A DNA stretch of 64,000 nt, from NCBI RefSeq assembly GCF_025421775.1, contig NZ_JAOEFX010000007.1, forward strand, positions 239,244 through 303,243, read 5' to 3'. The notes under the pieces are model-generated. The model saw only the letters and a list, made by a program, of their open reading frames with translations. It had not been told where the DNA came from and searched no databases. Both the position numbers and the translations under genes were made by a program. This document shows positions 43,847 through 51,578 of the stretch, in pieces (within the stretch, counting starts at the first letter, position 1; every line of letters begins with the position of its first letter). Source of the DNA: Paenarthrobacter aurescens (GTDB taxonomy: Bacteria; Actinomycetota; Actinomycetes; Actinomycetales; Micrococcaceae).

Positions 43847-44004
43847 AGCGGCTGCCCCAACACCGTCAGCTGGAGGCTGACGGTCCCGCGCGAACCGTCG
43901 ACGACGGCGGCACCCGGCCCGCCGCCGTCGGGCGCTCCGCCGTGCTGGTCCGGCGTGAAACCAAACCAGCGCCGGCAGAGCTGCACCAGGCGGCCCATGT
44001 TCAT
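43843..44004 (-). CDS. Possible 53-residue protein at the end of the monooxygenase operon
   Basis: Its ATG overlaps the stop of the upstream gene (TGATG) and the frame encodes MNMGRLVQLCRRWFGFTPDQ and more, ending inside the FG-GAP gene's stop region. The coupling is suggestive, but the hairpin at 43862-43884 lies inside it and no family is recognised. Confidence 0.3.
   Translation of the reverse strand: MNMGRLVQLCRRWFGFTPDQHGGAPDGGGPGAAVVDGSRGTVSLQLTVLGQPL
43862..43884. terminator. Hairpin between the FG-GAP gene and the monooxygenase operon
   Basis: ACCGTCAGC and GCTGACGGT are perfect 9-bp arms with a 5-nt loop, placed between convergent transcripts. There is no T run. Confidence 0.55.
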
Positions 44005-45356
44005 CAGACCTGCACCGGCTCTTCCGAACGCACCGGCATCTCCAGCCCCAGGTTTTCGCGGAGCGTAGTGCCCCGGTATTCCGTCGGGTAGACGCCGCGA
44101 TCCTGGAGCTCGGGCACCAAGTGGTTCACGATGTCGTCCAAGCCGGTGGGGATGAGCCACGGTGAGATGTTGAACCCGTCCACCGCACCGACGCGTGCGT
44201 ACTCCGCGAGGTGGTCGGCCACGGCGGTGTAGGAGCCAGTGAACGTGGCGTCGATACGTGCGGTCTTGGACGTGACGAACTGGCGAATGGAGAGGCCCTT
44301 GTCCTTGGCCTCCGCCCGCCACTGATCCGCAAGCTGGCGGGCCTTGGCACCGTGAAAGCCGCTGCCCCGTGTCTCGGAGGTTTCCTCCACCACGGGATCG
44401 ATCTCCGGGAGGGGGCCGTCGGGGTCGTAGGAAGAGAGCTCGCGTCCCCAGAACTGTTCAAGGTAGGCAATCGACTGCTGCGGGCCGATTTGCAGGCTGC
44501 GGACCCAGGCCTTCTTCTCCTGGGCTTCCTGGTCAGTGGCGGCCAGGATGAATTCGCTGGCCGGCATGATCTGGACGGAGTTGGCACCGCGGCCGGCGGC
44601 TACGGAGCGGGCCACGATGTCGCGGCGGAACTCCACGGCGTCGTCGAACTTGGGGTGTGCCGAGAAGATCACGTCTGCCTGGCGGGCTGCGAAGTCCCGG
44701 CCGTCCGGGGAATCGCCCGCCTGGAAGAGCACGGGACGATACTGCGCACTGCGGGGCAAGCGGGGTGTGACGTCCACGGTGTAGTGCTGGCCTTCATGGA
44801 GGACCCGTCGCGCTGGACCGTTCGGCGTTTCCCACGAATCCCAGATCCTCTTGGCGGTCTCAACAAAGGCTTCTGCATGCCGGTAGCGGTCTGCATGGTC
44901 CAGGTATCCCCCACGGCGGAAGTTCGCCCCGGTCCAGGCGTTGTCGGTGGTGACGATGTTCCACGCGGCCCGGCCACCGGAGATCAGGTCCAGGGAGGAC
45001 AGGCGGTGGGCGAGGTCCGCGGGGTCGTTGTACGTGGTGTTCTGGGTGGCCACCAAACCGATGTTCGTGGTCACGGCAGCAAGCGCGGCCAGCATGGTCT
45101 GCGCGTCCGGCCGGCCCACTACGTCCAGGGCGTGCGGGCGGCCAAGGTGCTCGCGAAGCCGGAGTCCTTCGCCCAGGAAGAAGGCAGCGAACTTGCCGCG
45201 CTCTGCGGTCTGGACGAGCCGGCGGAACGACTCGAAGTCCGTCTGCGAACCGGATTCCGCGGCCTTCCAAACGGTGCCGGAATTGACGCCTTGGAAGAAG
45301 ATGCCGAACTGGATCTGGCCGCTCGGCTGGAAAATAGCACGGTTGTGCTGTGTCAT
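44004..45356 (-). CDS. NtaA/SnaA/DszA-type flavin-dependent monooxygenase
   Basis: A 450-residue luciferase-like enzyme: QIQFGIFFQGVNSGTVW, SGGRAAWNIVTTDNAWTGANF, ADRYRHAEAFVE and PVLFQAGDSPDGRDFAARQADVIF are typical of the FMN-reductase-dependent NtaA group, which also contains Bacillus CmoJ (YtnJ). It uses reduced flavin from a separate reductase and O2 to cleave C-S or C-N bonds. It is the last long gene of the ABC/monooxygenase operon, 9 bp after the previous one. Confidence 0.9.
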   Translation of the reverse strand: MTQHNRAIFQPSGQIQFGIFFQGVNSGTVWKAAESGSQTDFESFRRLVQTAERGKFAAFFLGEGLRLREHLGRPHALDVVGRPDAQTMLAALAAVTTNIGLVATQNTTYNDPADLAHRLSSLDLISGGRAAWNIVTTDNAWTGANFRRGGYLDHADRYRHAEAFVETAKRIWDSWETPNGPARRVLHEGQHYTVDVTPRLPRSAQYRPVLFQAGDSPDGRDFAARQADVIFSAHPKFDDAVEFRRDIVARSVAAGRGANSVQIMPASEFILAATDQEAQEKKAWVRSLQIGPQQSIAYLEQFWGRELSSYDPDGPLPEIDPVVEETSETRGSGFHGAKARQLADQWRAEAKDKGLSIRQFVTSKTARIDATFTGSYTAVADHLAEYARVGAVDGFNISPWLIPTGLDDIVNHLVPELQDRGVYPTEYRGTTLRENLGLEMPVRSEEPVQV

Positions 45357-45365
45357 GGTGATCCC

Positions 45366-46430
45366 TTACTTTCCGGCGGCAGCGGCCGCGGCAGTCGTCG
45401 AATAGCGGTTCTCTGCCGGTCCCAGGCCCAGCACATCGCGGAACGTGCCGTCCTGGATGGGCGCCCGCAATGAACCTCGGCGGCGCAGTTCCGGAAGAAC
45501 AAGCCGCGACAGTTCATCCAGCTCCACGTCCACCGCAGCGGGGTGGAGCCGGACGCCGTCGGCCTCTTGGAGGAGGGAGTCGAGAAGGTCCGTGAGACCC
45601 GCGGGAGAGCCGACAAACCGCGCGCGGCCGTCCTCTTGAGCGGACAGAGAACGCGAAACCGCTGCTTCGCCACGCGAGTCCAGGACGACGTCGAGCTCTG
45701 CCACGACAGCCACCGACGCGCCCAGCCGGGCGCGCACGTCACGGACCTCAGCGGCGAGCAGTTCCGGCGTCGGCGCGGTGACGAGCACGGCGTCAACGGC
45801 GTCAACCGGAACCAGGCCATCGCCCACCAAGGATGCAGCAGCAAGCACCGGCAACTGGCCCTGCAGCGGCCTCGGAATGATGGAAGGGCCCTTCACGGAA
45901 TACCCCGGACCCGGGAAGTCGGCCGGGGTTTCGAAGTCCGCATAGTGCAGCTTGTCAACGTCGATGTAGCGGCCGGTGGCGACATCGCGGATCACGGCGT
46001 CGTCCTCCCAGGAGTCCCACAACCGGCGGCCAACTTCGATGGACGCTGCAGCTTCCTGCGCCAGCGCCCCGCCGGCGACGGAAGAACGTCCGACGGCGAC
46101 AGCGGCCTCGGGCGACTCGGCGGCGGTCACGATCCACCCGGCCCGACCGCCGGAGACGTAGTCCAGGCTGGCGAGCTGCGTGGAGATGTGGAAGGGCTCC
46201 GTGTAGACGGTGTCGACTTCCGGAACCACCGCGATGGTGCGGGTGACGGGGCCGGCGAACGCGGCACGCTGCAGGGCGTTGGCGCGGCCGGGAACCCGCC
46301 CGTCCGTGAAGGTTGCCACGTGGAATCCTGCGGACTCGGCGGCGAGGACGGCGGTGGCAAGGTTCTCATACCCGGCGCCGTCGAGTTCAATGGCCAGGAA
46401 CCCGGCCCTGTTGTGGTTGGAGGAACTCAC
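45366..46430 (-). CDS. LLM-class flavin-dependent oxidoreductase (short NtaA-like)
   Basis: A 354-residue protein starting at a GTG that overlaps the DUF1684 stop (GTGA). Recognisable pieces are AGFLAIELDGAGYENLA, TEPFHISTQLASLDYVSGGRAGWIV and GGALAQEAAASIEVGRRLWDSW. It is shorter and more divergent than its neighbour at 44004. An extended frame back to 46538 would overlap DUF1684 and is rejected. The electron donor and substrate are unknown. Confidence 0.85.
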   Translation of the reverse strand: MSSSNHNRAGFLAIELDGAGYENLATAVLAAESAGFHVATFTDGRVPGRANALQRAAFAGPVTRTIAVVPEVDTVYTEPFHISTQLASLDYVSGGRAGWIVTAAESPEAAVAVGRSSVAGGALAQEAAASIEVGRRLWDSWEDDAVIRDVATGRYIDVDKLHYADFETPADFPGPGYSVKGPSIIPRPLQGQLPVLAAASLVGDGLVPVDAVDAVLVTAPTPELLAAEVRDVRARLGASVAVVAELDVVLDSRGEAAVSRSLSAQEDGRARFVGSPAGLTDLLDSLLQEADGVRLHPAAVDVELDELSRLVLPELRRRGSLRAPIQDGTFRDVLGLGPAENRYSTTAAAAAAGK

Positions 46431-47272
46431 TTCTGGTCCTGACGTTCGTAGGGAGTCTTTTCGCCGGCTTCGATGGCCACGGGCAGCCGGTTTTCGGCGG
46501 GCGGCAGCGGGCACGTGGCAAGGTCGGTGTAGGCGCACGGCAGGTTCACGGCCCGATTGAAGTCGAGCTGCACGGAGCCGTCCGCGGCAGGAACCACGGA
46601 CAGCGAGCGGTTGGCTGCGTAGGTGGTCTTGCCGGACGTCTGGTCGGTGAACAACACGGACAAGGAACCCGGTGCGTGACCGTTGAAGGCGGTCAGAGCC
46701 AGTTCCTCGCCGGCCAGCTTGAAGCGGATCTCACCGGGAGCTTCGTACACGTGCTGGATACCTTCGACGGCGGCACCCACGGTGGTGGGGCGGGGCGCCT
46801 CGAAAGGTACGAACGTCCCGGCCACGGCAAACGCCGCGTTGGGTGTGTAGGCGGGCGTGCCCTGGTACTCCTGCAACAAGGGATTCGACGGGTTCCGTGG
46901 CCGAACGATGTACTCGCCGCCGCGCTTGGCAACCTCGATCACGGTGTCGCCCGAGACCAGGTTGATCCCGCCACGTTCCTCGATCGGCCCAAGCTCTACA
47001 GGAGTGCCGTTGTTCAGTTCCACTCCGTCCTGCTGCAGGCTTTCGCCCGGTTCCAGGACAACACGCACGACGTCGGCATCCGCGCTCCAGGTGCCCGGCG
47101 CGCCTTCCAGCCGGGTTGCGTCGCTGCTGAGCCAGTGCAGGTGGGTCACGGCGAGGAAGCCATGCGGGTGGGCCCGGTGCCGCTCGTGGGCGTCGTGCCA
47201 CTGCTGCCATTCCTCGTCGAAGGCTTCCAAGCCGGTTGCGGTGTGCGTAGCGCTTTTAGTGTGCGTAGACAT
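46427..47272 (-). CDS. DUF1684 protein
   Basis: A 281-residue soluble protein. The family's C-terminal signature is clear: LDFNRAVNLPCAYTDLATCPLPPAENRLPV, with HGFLAVTHLHWLSSDATRLEG near the N-terminus. The start at 47272 gives a 17-bp overlap with the upstream gene. The biochemical function of the family is unknown; embedding among three monooxygenases and an importer suggests a role in the same pathway. Confidence 0.85.
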   Translation of the reverse strand: MSTHTKSATHTATGLEAFDEEWQQWHDAHERHRAHPHGFLAVTHLHWLSSDATRLEGAPGTWSADADVVRVVLEPGESLQQDGVELNNGTPVELGPIEERGGINLVSGDTVIEVAKRGGEYIVRPRNPSNPLLQEYQGTPAYTPNAAFAVAGTFVPFEAPRPTTVGAAVEGIQHVYEAPGEIRFKLAGEELALTAFNGHAPGSLSVLFTDQTSGKTTYAANRSLSVVPAADGSVQLDFNRAVNLPCAYTDLATCPLPPAENRLPVAIEAGEKTPYERQDQK

Positions 47273-48422
47273 TGGCGTTGTCCGTCCTGTTGAAGGCGTG
47301 ATCGGCGGTAACTGCTGCTGCCGCGTCCGGTTCGGTAGCCCCGGCAAACTCCGGGCGGCCGCCGAACGGATCGCTGGATTCCCAGAGTGTGCTCGGCGCT
47401 GAAGCCCGGACGGCCGGGATGACCTCCTGCGCGAAGCGTTCCAGGATCTCCAGCTGCTGTTCGAACGGCAGCGTGGTGGGCAGGGAGATCGACTGGAGGT
47501 CGTGGCCGTACAGCGAGTGGTAGCTGAGGATCTTGTCGATCACCTGCTCCGGACTGCCCACCAAGGCCGGCCCCTCGGCCACTGCGTGCTGGATGTCCCG
47601 GAACGGCGAGTTGTTGCCAGGGACATTCCGGCTGGCGGTCAGTCCTTCATAGACCGGACCGTACTGGCGGATGGCTTCCTGGGTGGTGTCCGCGATGAAC
47701 ACGCCCCCAGCACCGCTGCCCGAACCCAGGTACTGGTGCCGTGGATCATGGCCGTGGCGCTCGTACTCTTCGCGGTAGTGATCGATCAGGACCTTGTAGT
47801 TTTCCCGCGGTTGGATGGCGTTGGCCGTGAACAGCGGATCCCCCCACTTGGCGGCGAGCGCAGCGGACGTCAGGGTTGTAGCCGAGCCATGCCAAATCCG
47901 AGGCGATCCCGCGAAGGGGCGTGGCGTCGTCGTGGTTGGTTCGATGAGCGCGGGCCTGAAGCTGCCCGACCACGTCACGCTTTCCTTCCGCCACAGCGTG
48001 CGCAGCAGCCCGTACTTCTCGGCGAGCAGGTCCCACTGCTCGTCCAGGGACAGGCCGAAGAGCGGATACTGCAGCACCTCGTTGCCTTTGCCGATCACCA
48101 GTTCCAGGCGGCCACGGCTCAGTTGGTCGATGGTGGCGTAATCCTCGGCCACCCGTACCGGGTCAAGGACGGAGAGCACGGTGACGCCGGTCTGCAGGCG
48201 GATGCGGCTGGTGACGGCGGCGATCGCGGCGAGGACCGTCGTCGGGGAGGACGAGACGAACTCGCCGGCGTGCCGTTCCCCCACGGAGAAGCTGTCGAAG
48301 CCGAGATCCTCGGCCCGGCGCGCCGTTTCCACCACCTGGTTCAGCCGGTCGGCGGTGGAGACGATCTCTCCCGTCACCGGGTTCTTCAGGTGAGGGATGA
48401 TGTCAAGGACCTGGAACTTCAT
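47256..48422 (-). CDS. LLM-class flavin-dependent oxidoreductase
   Basis: A 388-residue protein: DSFSVGERHAGEFVSSSPTTVL, IRLQTGVTVLSVLDPVRVAEDYATIDQLSRGRLELVIGKG and ESLTAS-like late segments are luciferase-family hallmarks. It belongs to a different subgroup from the two downstream monooxygenases. Its ATG overlaps the stop of the binding-lipoprotein gene by 4 bp. Confidence 0.88.
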   Translation of the reverse strand: MKFQVLDIIPHLKNPVTGEIVSTADRLNQVVETARRAEDLGFDSFSVGERHAGEFVSSSPTTVLAAIAAVTSRIRLQTGVTVLSVLDPVRVAEDYATIDQLSRGRLELVIGKGNEVLQYPLFGLSLDEQWDLLAEKYGLLRTLWRKESVTWSGSFRPALIEPTTTTPRPFAGSPRIWHGSATTLTSAALAAKWGDPLFTANAIQPRENYKVLIDHYREEYERHGHDPRHQYLGSGSGAGGVFIADTTQEAIRQYGPVYEGLTASRNVPGNNSPFRDIQHAVAEGPALVGSPEQVIDKILSYHSLYGHDLQSISLPTTLPFEQQLEILERFAQEVIPAVRASAPSTLWESSDPFGGRPEFAGATEPDAAAAVTADHAFNRTDNANVYAH

Positions 48423-49432
48423 TTGGTGGTCCCGGCCGGGGTCCCAAACGTCGCTTCGGTGACGGTCTTGGACTCCGGGACGGCTTCCTCGGAGAGGCCC
48501 CAGCGTTCCAGCACCTTGCCGTAGGAGCCGTCCTTGATGGTGGAGTTCAGGGCGTCGGTGATCGCCGGAGCCAATCCGTTGCCCTTGAGCGTCGTGGCAG
48601 CAACCAGAGTCTCAGCCGGCCATCCGGCGTTGACCTTGCCCACAACCTTGAGGTCGTCGCGGGTGTTCTCGCGGTAGGTCACGGAGGGGTACGGCGCCAG
48701 GTTCAAGTCGGTACGACCTGAGGAGAGCGCCAGGATGGTGTCGGCGTCGGACGAGTAGTACTGGAGCGTGGCCGGCGCCTTGCCCTTGGCTTCGAGTTCC
48801 TTGTTCCACGCCAGCAGGATCTTTTCCTGGTTGGTGCCCGAGCCCACGGAGACCTTCAGGCCGGAAACGTCATCCGAGCCCTTGATGTCGTAGCTGGAGC
48901 TCTTCTTCGCTTCGAAGCCCATGTAGGCGGCGCGGTAGGTGGAGAAGTCGAACAGTTTCACGCGGGCTGCGTTGATGCCCACGTTGGAGAAGACTGCCTC
49001 GAAGTCGCCGGACTGGGTCTTCAGCGGCCAGTTCTCCCACGACGTCACCTGCAGGTCCAGCTCCAAGCCCAGCTTGTCGGCAACCAGCTGGGCGATGTCC
49101 ACCTCCACACCGATCGGCGTCTTGTCGTCGGTGGCGTGGAAGGACAACGGGATGGAGCCCGCAGTGGTGGCCACTGTCAGCTTGCCGTCCTTGGCGATCG
49201 TTGCGGGGACAGCGCCGGCGGCGGCGGTGTCCTTCTCAGCGCGGATCCGGTTCTGGTCCACGGAAGTGTTGTAGACGATGCCGTTCTTCGCGGCTTCCGA
49301 CTCCGGCTTGGCAGCCGACGCCCCGGGATCGGAGCATCCGGCCAGCGCAGGAAGCACGACGGCGGGAAGTACAGCGAGTGCCAAAAGCTTGGTTTTGGAA
49401 GTGGCGGCGAAAGCGCGGGTAGTGCGAAGCAT
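48419..49432 (-). CDS. Amino-acid-type ABC substrate-binding lipoprotein
   Basis: A 337-residue protein with signal peptide and lipobox ALAGC (Cys33), then an SBP_bac_3 domain (GVEVDIAQLVADKLGL, SVGSGTNQEKILLAW). It lies directly after the ATPase and permease genes, so it is the importer's own receptor. It is paralogous to the orphan lipoprotein at 35711. The family binds polar amino acids or derivatives such as cystine or opines. Confidence 0.92.
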   Translation of the reverse strand: MLRTTRAFAATSKTKLLALAVLPAVVLPALAGCSDPGASAAKPESEAAKNGIVYNTSVDQNRIRAEKDTAAAGAVPATIAKDGKLTVATTAGSIPLSFHATDDKTPIGVEVDIAQLVADKLGLELDLQVTSWENWPLKTQSGDFEAVFSNVGINAARVKLFDFSTYRAAYMGFEAKKSSSYDIKGSDDVSGLKVSVGSGTNQEKILLAWNKELEAKGKAPATLQYYSSDADTILALSSGRTDLNLAPYPSVTYRENTRDDLKVVGKVNAGWPAETLVAATTLKGNGLAPAITDALNSTIKDGSYGKVLERWGLSEEAVPESKTVTEATFGTPAGTTK

Positions 49433-49440
49433 GGGGTGTC

Positions 49441-50328
49441 CTAGATGTTGAAAGCTGGTTCGATGACTTTGGAAAAGAAGCTTCGGGTGCGTTCCTCGCG
49501 GGGGTTGGCGAAGATGTCCTGGGGTGTTCCGGACTCGACGATCTGCCCCTGGTCCATGAACACCACGGTGTCTGCGACGTCCCTGGCGAAGCCCATCTCG
49601 TGGGTGACCACGATCAGCGTGGTGCCGGACTTGGCGAGTTCACGGATGACGTCCAGGACCTCGTTGACGAGTTCCGGGTCCAGGGCCGAGGTGGGCTCGT
49701 CGAAGAGCAGGATCTTGGGATCAAGTGCCAGCGCCCGGGCAATCGCCACGCGTTGCTGCTGGCCTCCGGACAGCTGGCGCGGGTAGGCGTCTGCACGGTC
49801 CTTCAGGCCCACCCGGTCCAGGAGTTCCAGCCCGCGCTTCCGGGCTTCGGCCTTGGAACGCTTTTGGGCCACGATGGGAGCCTCGATGACGTTCTCCAGC
49901 GCGGTGAGGTGCGGGAACAGGTTGAAACTCTGGAACACCATGCCGATGTTGGTGCGCTGTTTGAGGATGTCCTTTTCACGCAGTTCATGGAGCTTGTTAC
50001 CGCGGACCTCGTAGCCCACCAATTCGCCATCGATGGTGATGTAGCCGCCGTCGACTTTTTCCAAGTGGTTGATGGTGCGCAGCAGGGTGGACTTGCCAGA
50101 GCCGGACGGACCGACGATCACGGCGACGCCGCCCGGAGGAACGGACAGGGAGACACCCTTCAGGACCTCGGTGGCTCCGAAGGACTTCCGGACGTTGGTG
50201 ATGTCCACCTGGCCGCGGGTGGCGACTGGGGCAGTTCCGGCCGAATCGCCCGCCGAAGCTTCAGCGTGGGGTTCGTCTGCGACGTGTGCAGTCGGTGTGG
50301 ATTCCTTGCGTGCGGCAATGATGCTCAT
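49441..50328 (-). CDS. Amino-acid-type ABC transporter ATPase
   Basis: A 295-residue protein: Walker A GPSGSGKST, Q-loop GMVFQSFNLFPHLTALENV, signature LSGGQQQRVAIARAL, Walker B ILLFDEPTSALDPE and the H-loop VVTHEM. The start at 50328 (MSIIAARKES) is set by the ATGA overlap with the permease. About 45 extra N-terminal residues rich in A, E and T precede the usual start of the domain. Confidence 0.95.
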   Translation of the reverse strand: MSIIAARKESTPTAHVADEPHAEASAGDSAGTAPVATRGQVDITNVRKSFGATEVLKGVSLSVPPGGVAVIVGPSGSGKSTLLRTINHLEKVDGGYITIDGELVGYEVRGNKLHELREKDILKQRTNIGMVFQSFNLFPHLTALENVIEAPIVAQKRSKAEARKRGLELLDRVGLKDRADAYPRQLSGGQQQRVAIARALALDPKILLFDEPTSALDPELVNEVLDVIRELAKSGTTLIVVTHEMGFARDVADTVVFMDQGQIVESGTPQDIFANPREERTRSFFSKVIEPAFNI

Positions 50329-51290
50329 CGGGCGTCCTTCGTGGGAGTGGCAGCAACGTGGGTGGTGAAGAACTTCCGGGCCCTCTGCAACGGAGTGAGC
50401 GGCAGGGTCCGCAGGGCGCCCTTGGAAAAGTGCCGTTCGATGTAGTACTGGAAGACGCTCAGCACCGAGGTGATCACCACGTACCAGAGCGTGGCCACCA
50501 GCAGCAGCGGAAGCACCTGCTGGGTCCGGTTGTAGATGACCTGGACCGTGTAGAAGAGTTCGGAGTAGGCCAGCACGTAGACAATCGAGGTGCCCTTGAC
50601 CAGGCCGATGATCTCGTTGAACGCGTTGGGCAGGATGGCGCGCATGGCCTGGGGCAGCACAATCCTGGTGGAACGCTTCCACGCCGGGATGCCCAAAGCC
50701 GAGGCGGCCTCGAGCTGGCCCTGGTCAACTGAGAGGATGCCGCCGCGGATAATCTCCGCGGAGTAGGCCGCCTGGTTCAGCGTGAGGCCCAGGACTGCAG
50801 CGGCAAACTGGCTGATGAGCGTGGTGGTCTGGGCTTCGAAGAAGCGGACGTCCGTGAACGGGATGCCCAGGCTGATCTTTTCGTAGAGATAGCCCAGGTT
50901 GTACCAAAGCAGGAGCTGGACCAGCAGCGGCGTGGAGCGGAAGATCCAGGAGAACGTCCAGGACACGGAGACCAGCAGCGGCGAAGCGGACAGGCGCATG
51001 AGGGCCAGGATGAAACCGAGGACGAAGCCCAGGACACCGGAGATGGCCGTGAGCTTGAGTGTCTCGATAAGCCCGTTGACTACCGACTGGGCGGTGAACC
51101 ACTCGGCCACCACACCCCACTCCCAACGCGGGTTGGTGACCAGCGACCAGGCAATGGCCGCGACGCCGGCCGCCACCAGGACGGTGCCAACCCATCGCCA
51201 GGGGTGCCGGGCCGGAACCAGCTTGTACTCGGAGTAATCCGGGGTGGGCGGTGCAGTGTCCGCCGTGGCAGGCGGTGCGATTGCACTCAT
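50325..51290 (-). CDS. Amino-acid-type ABC transporter permease
   Basis: A 321-residue protein with five to six membrane helices. The HEAA-type EAA loop is EAASALGIPAWKRSTRIVLPQAMRAILPNAFNE. GLIETLKLTAISGVLGFVLG opens the BPD domain. The start at 51290 follows GAGGTGGCGC. It is the first gene of the operon that runs to 44004. Confidence 0.93.
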   Translation of the reverse strand: MSAIAPPATADTAPPTPDYSEYKLVPARHPWRWVGTVLVAAGVAAIAWSLVTNPRWEWGVVAEWFTAQSVVNGLIETLKLTAISGVLGFVLGFILALMRLSASPLLVSVSWTFSWIFRSTPLLVQLLLWYNLGYLYEKISLGIPFTDVRFFEAQTTTLISQFAAAVLGLTLNQAAYSAEIIRGGILSVDQGQLEAASALGIPAWKRSTRIVLPQAMRAILPNAFNEIIGLVKGTSIVYVLAYSELFYTVQVIYNRTQQVLPLLLVATLWYVVITSVLSVFQYYIERHFSKGALRTLPLTPLQRARKFFTTHVAATPTKDAR

Positions 51291-51333
51291 GCGCCACCTC
51301 ATTTCAGATCGGTTGTTGTCTATCGGATGGCTG

Positions 51334-51344
51334 CCAATCTAGGG
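51334..51344 (-). promoter_or_regulatory. Promoter element of the ABC/monooxygenase operon
   Basis: On the minus strand this reads CCCTAGATTGG, containing a TAGATT -10-like box 44-49 nt before the permease start. The identical 11-mer occurs facing the other way at 51536-51546. Confidence 0.5.
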
Positions 51345-51498
51345 CCGCGCGAAACCCGGCAGCAAGGCAGGAATTTGCACTTCTTCACTGGACTTCGCGG
51401 GGCTTCGCCGGAGTTCGCACGGCGTCACAATCGCCTTCATGAGGCGCCATATGAGTCGGGATTTTGCGTGCCTTAACGTTGCGTGACGCGTGGTGAAC

Positions 51499-51514
51499 GG
51501 CGGTTACCACCGCC
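51499..51514. promoter_or_regulatory. GGCGGT-ACCGCC near-palindrome in the divergent promoter region
   Basis: GGCGGTTACCACCGCC has perfect 6-bp outer arms and lies about 25 bp upstream of the TAGATT box of the plus-strand promoter. It is a candidate activator or repressor site. Confidence 0.4.
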
Positions 51515-51535
51515 TCGACCGGCATGCCTCAACGT

Positions 51536-51546
51536 CCCTAGATTGG
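51536..51546 (+). promoter_or_regulatory. Promoter element of the FAD/NAD(P)-binding protein gene
   Basis: CCCTAGATTGG with TAGATT as likely -10, leaving a leader of about 30 nt before the ATG at 51579. It is the same 11-mer as in the opposite promoter. Confidence 0.5.
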
Positions 51547-51578
51547 GCATCACCAACCACTGCCATTCAGGAGATCCC

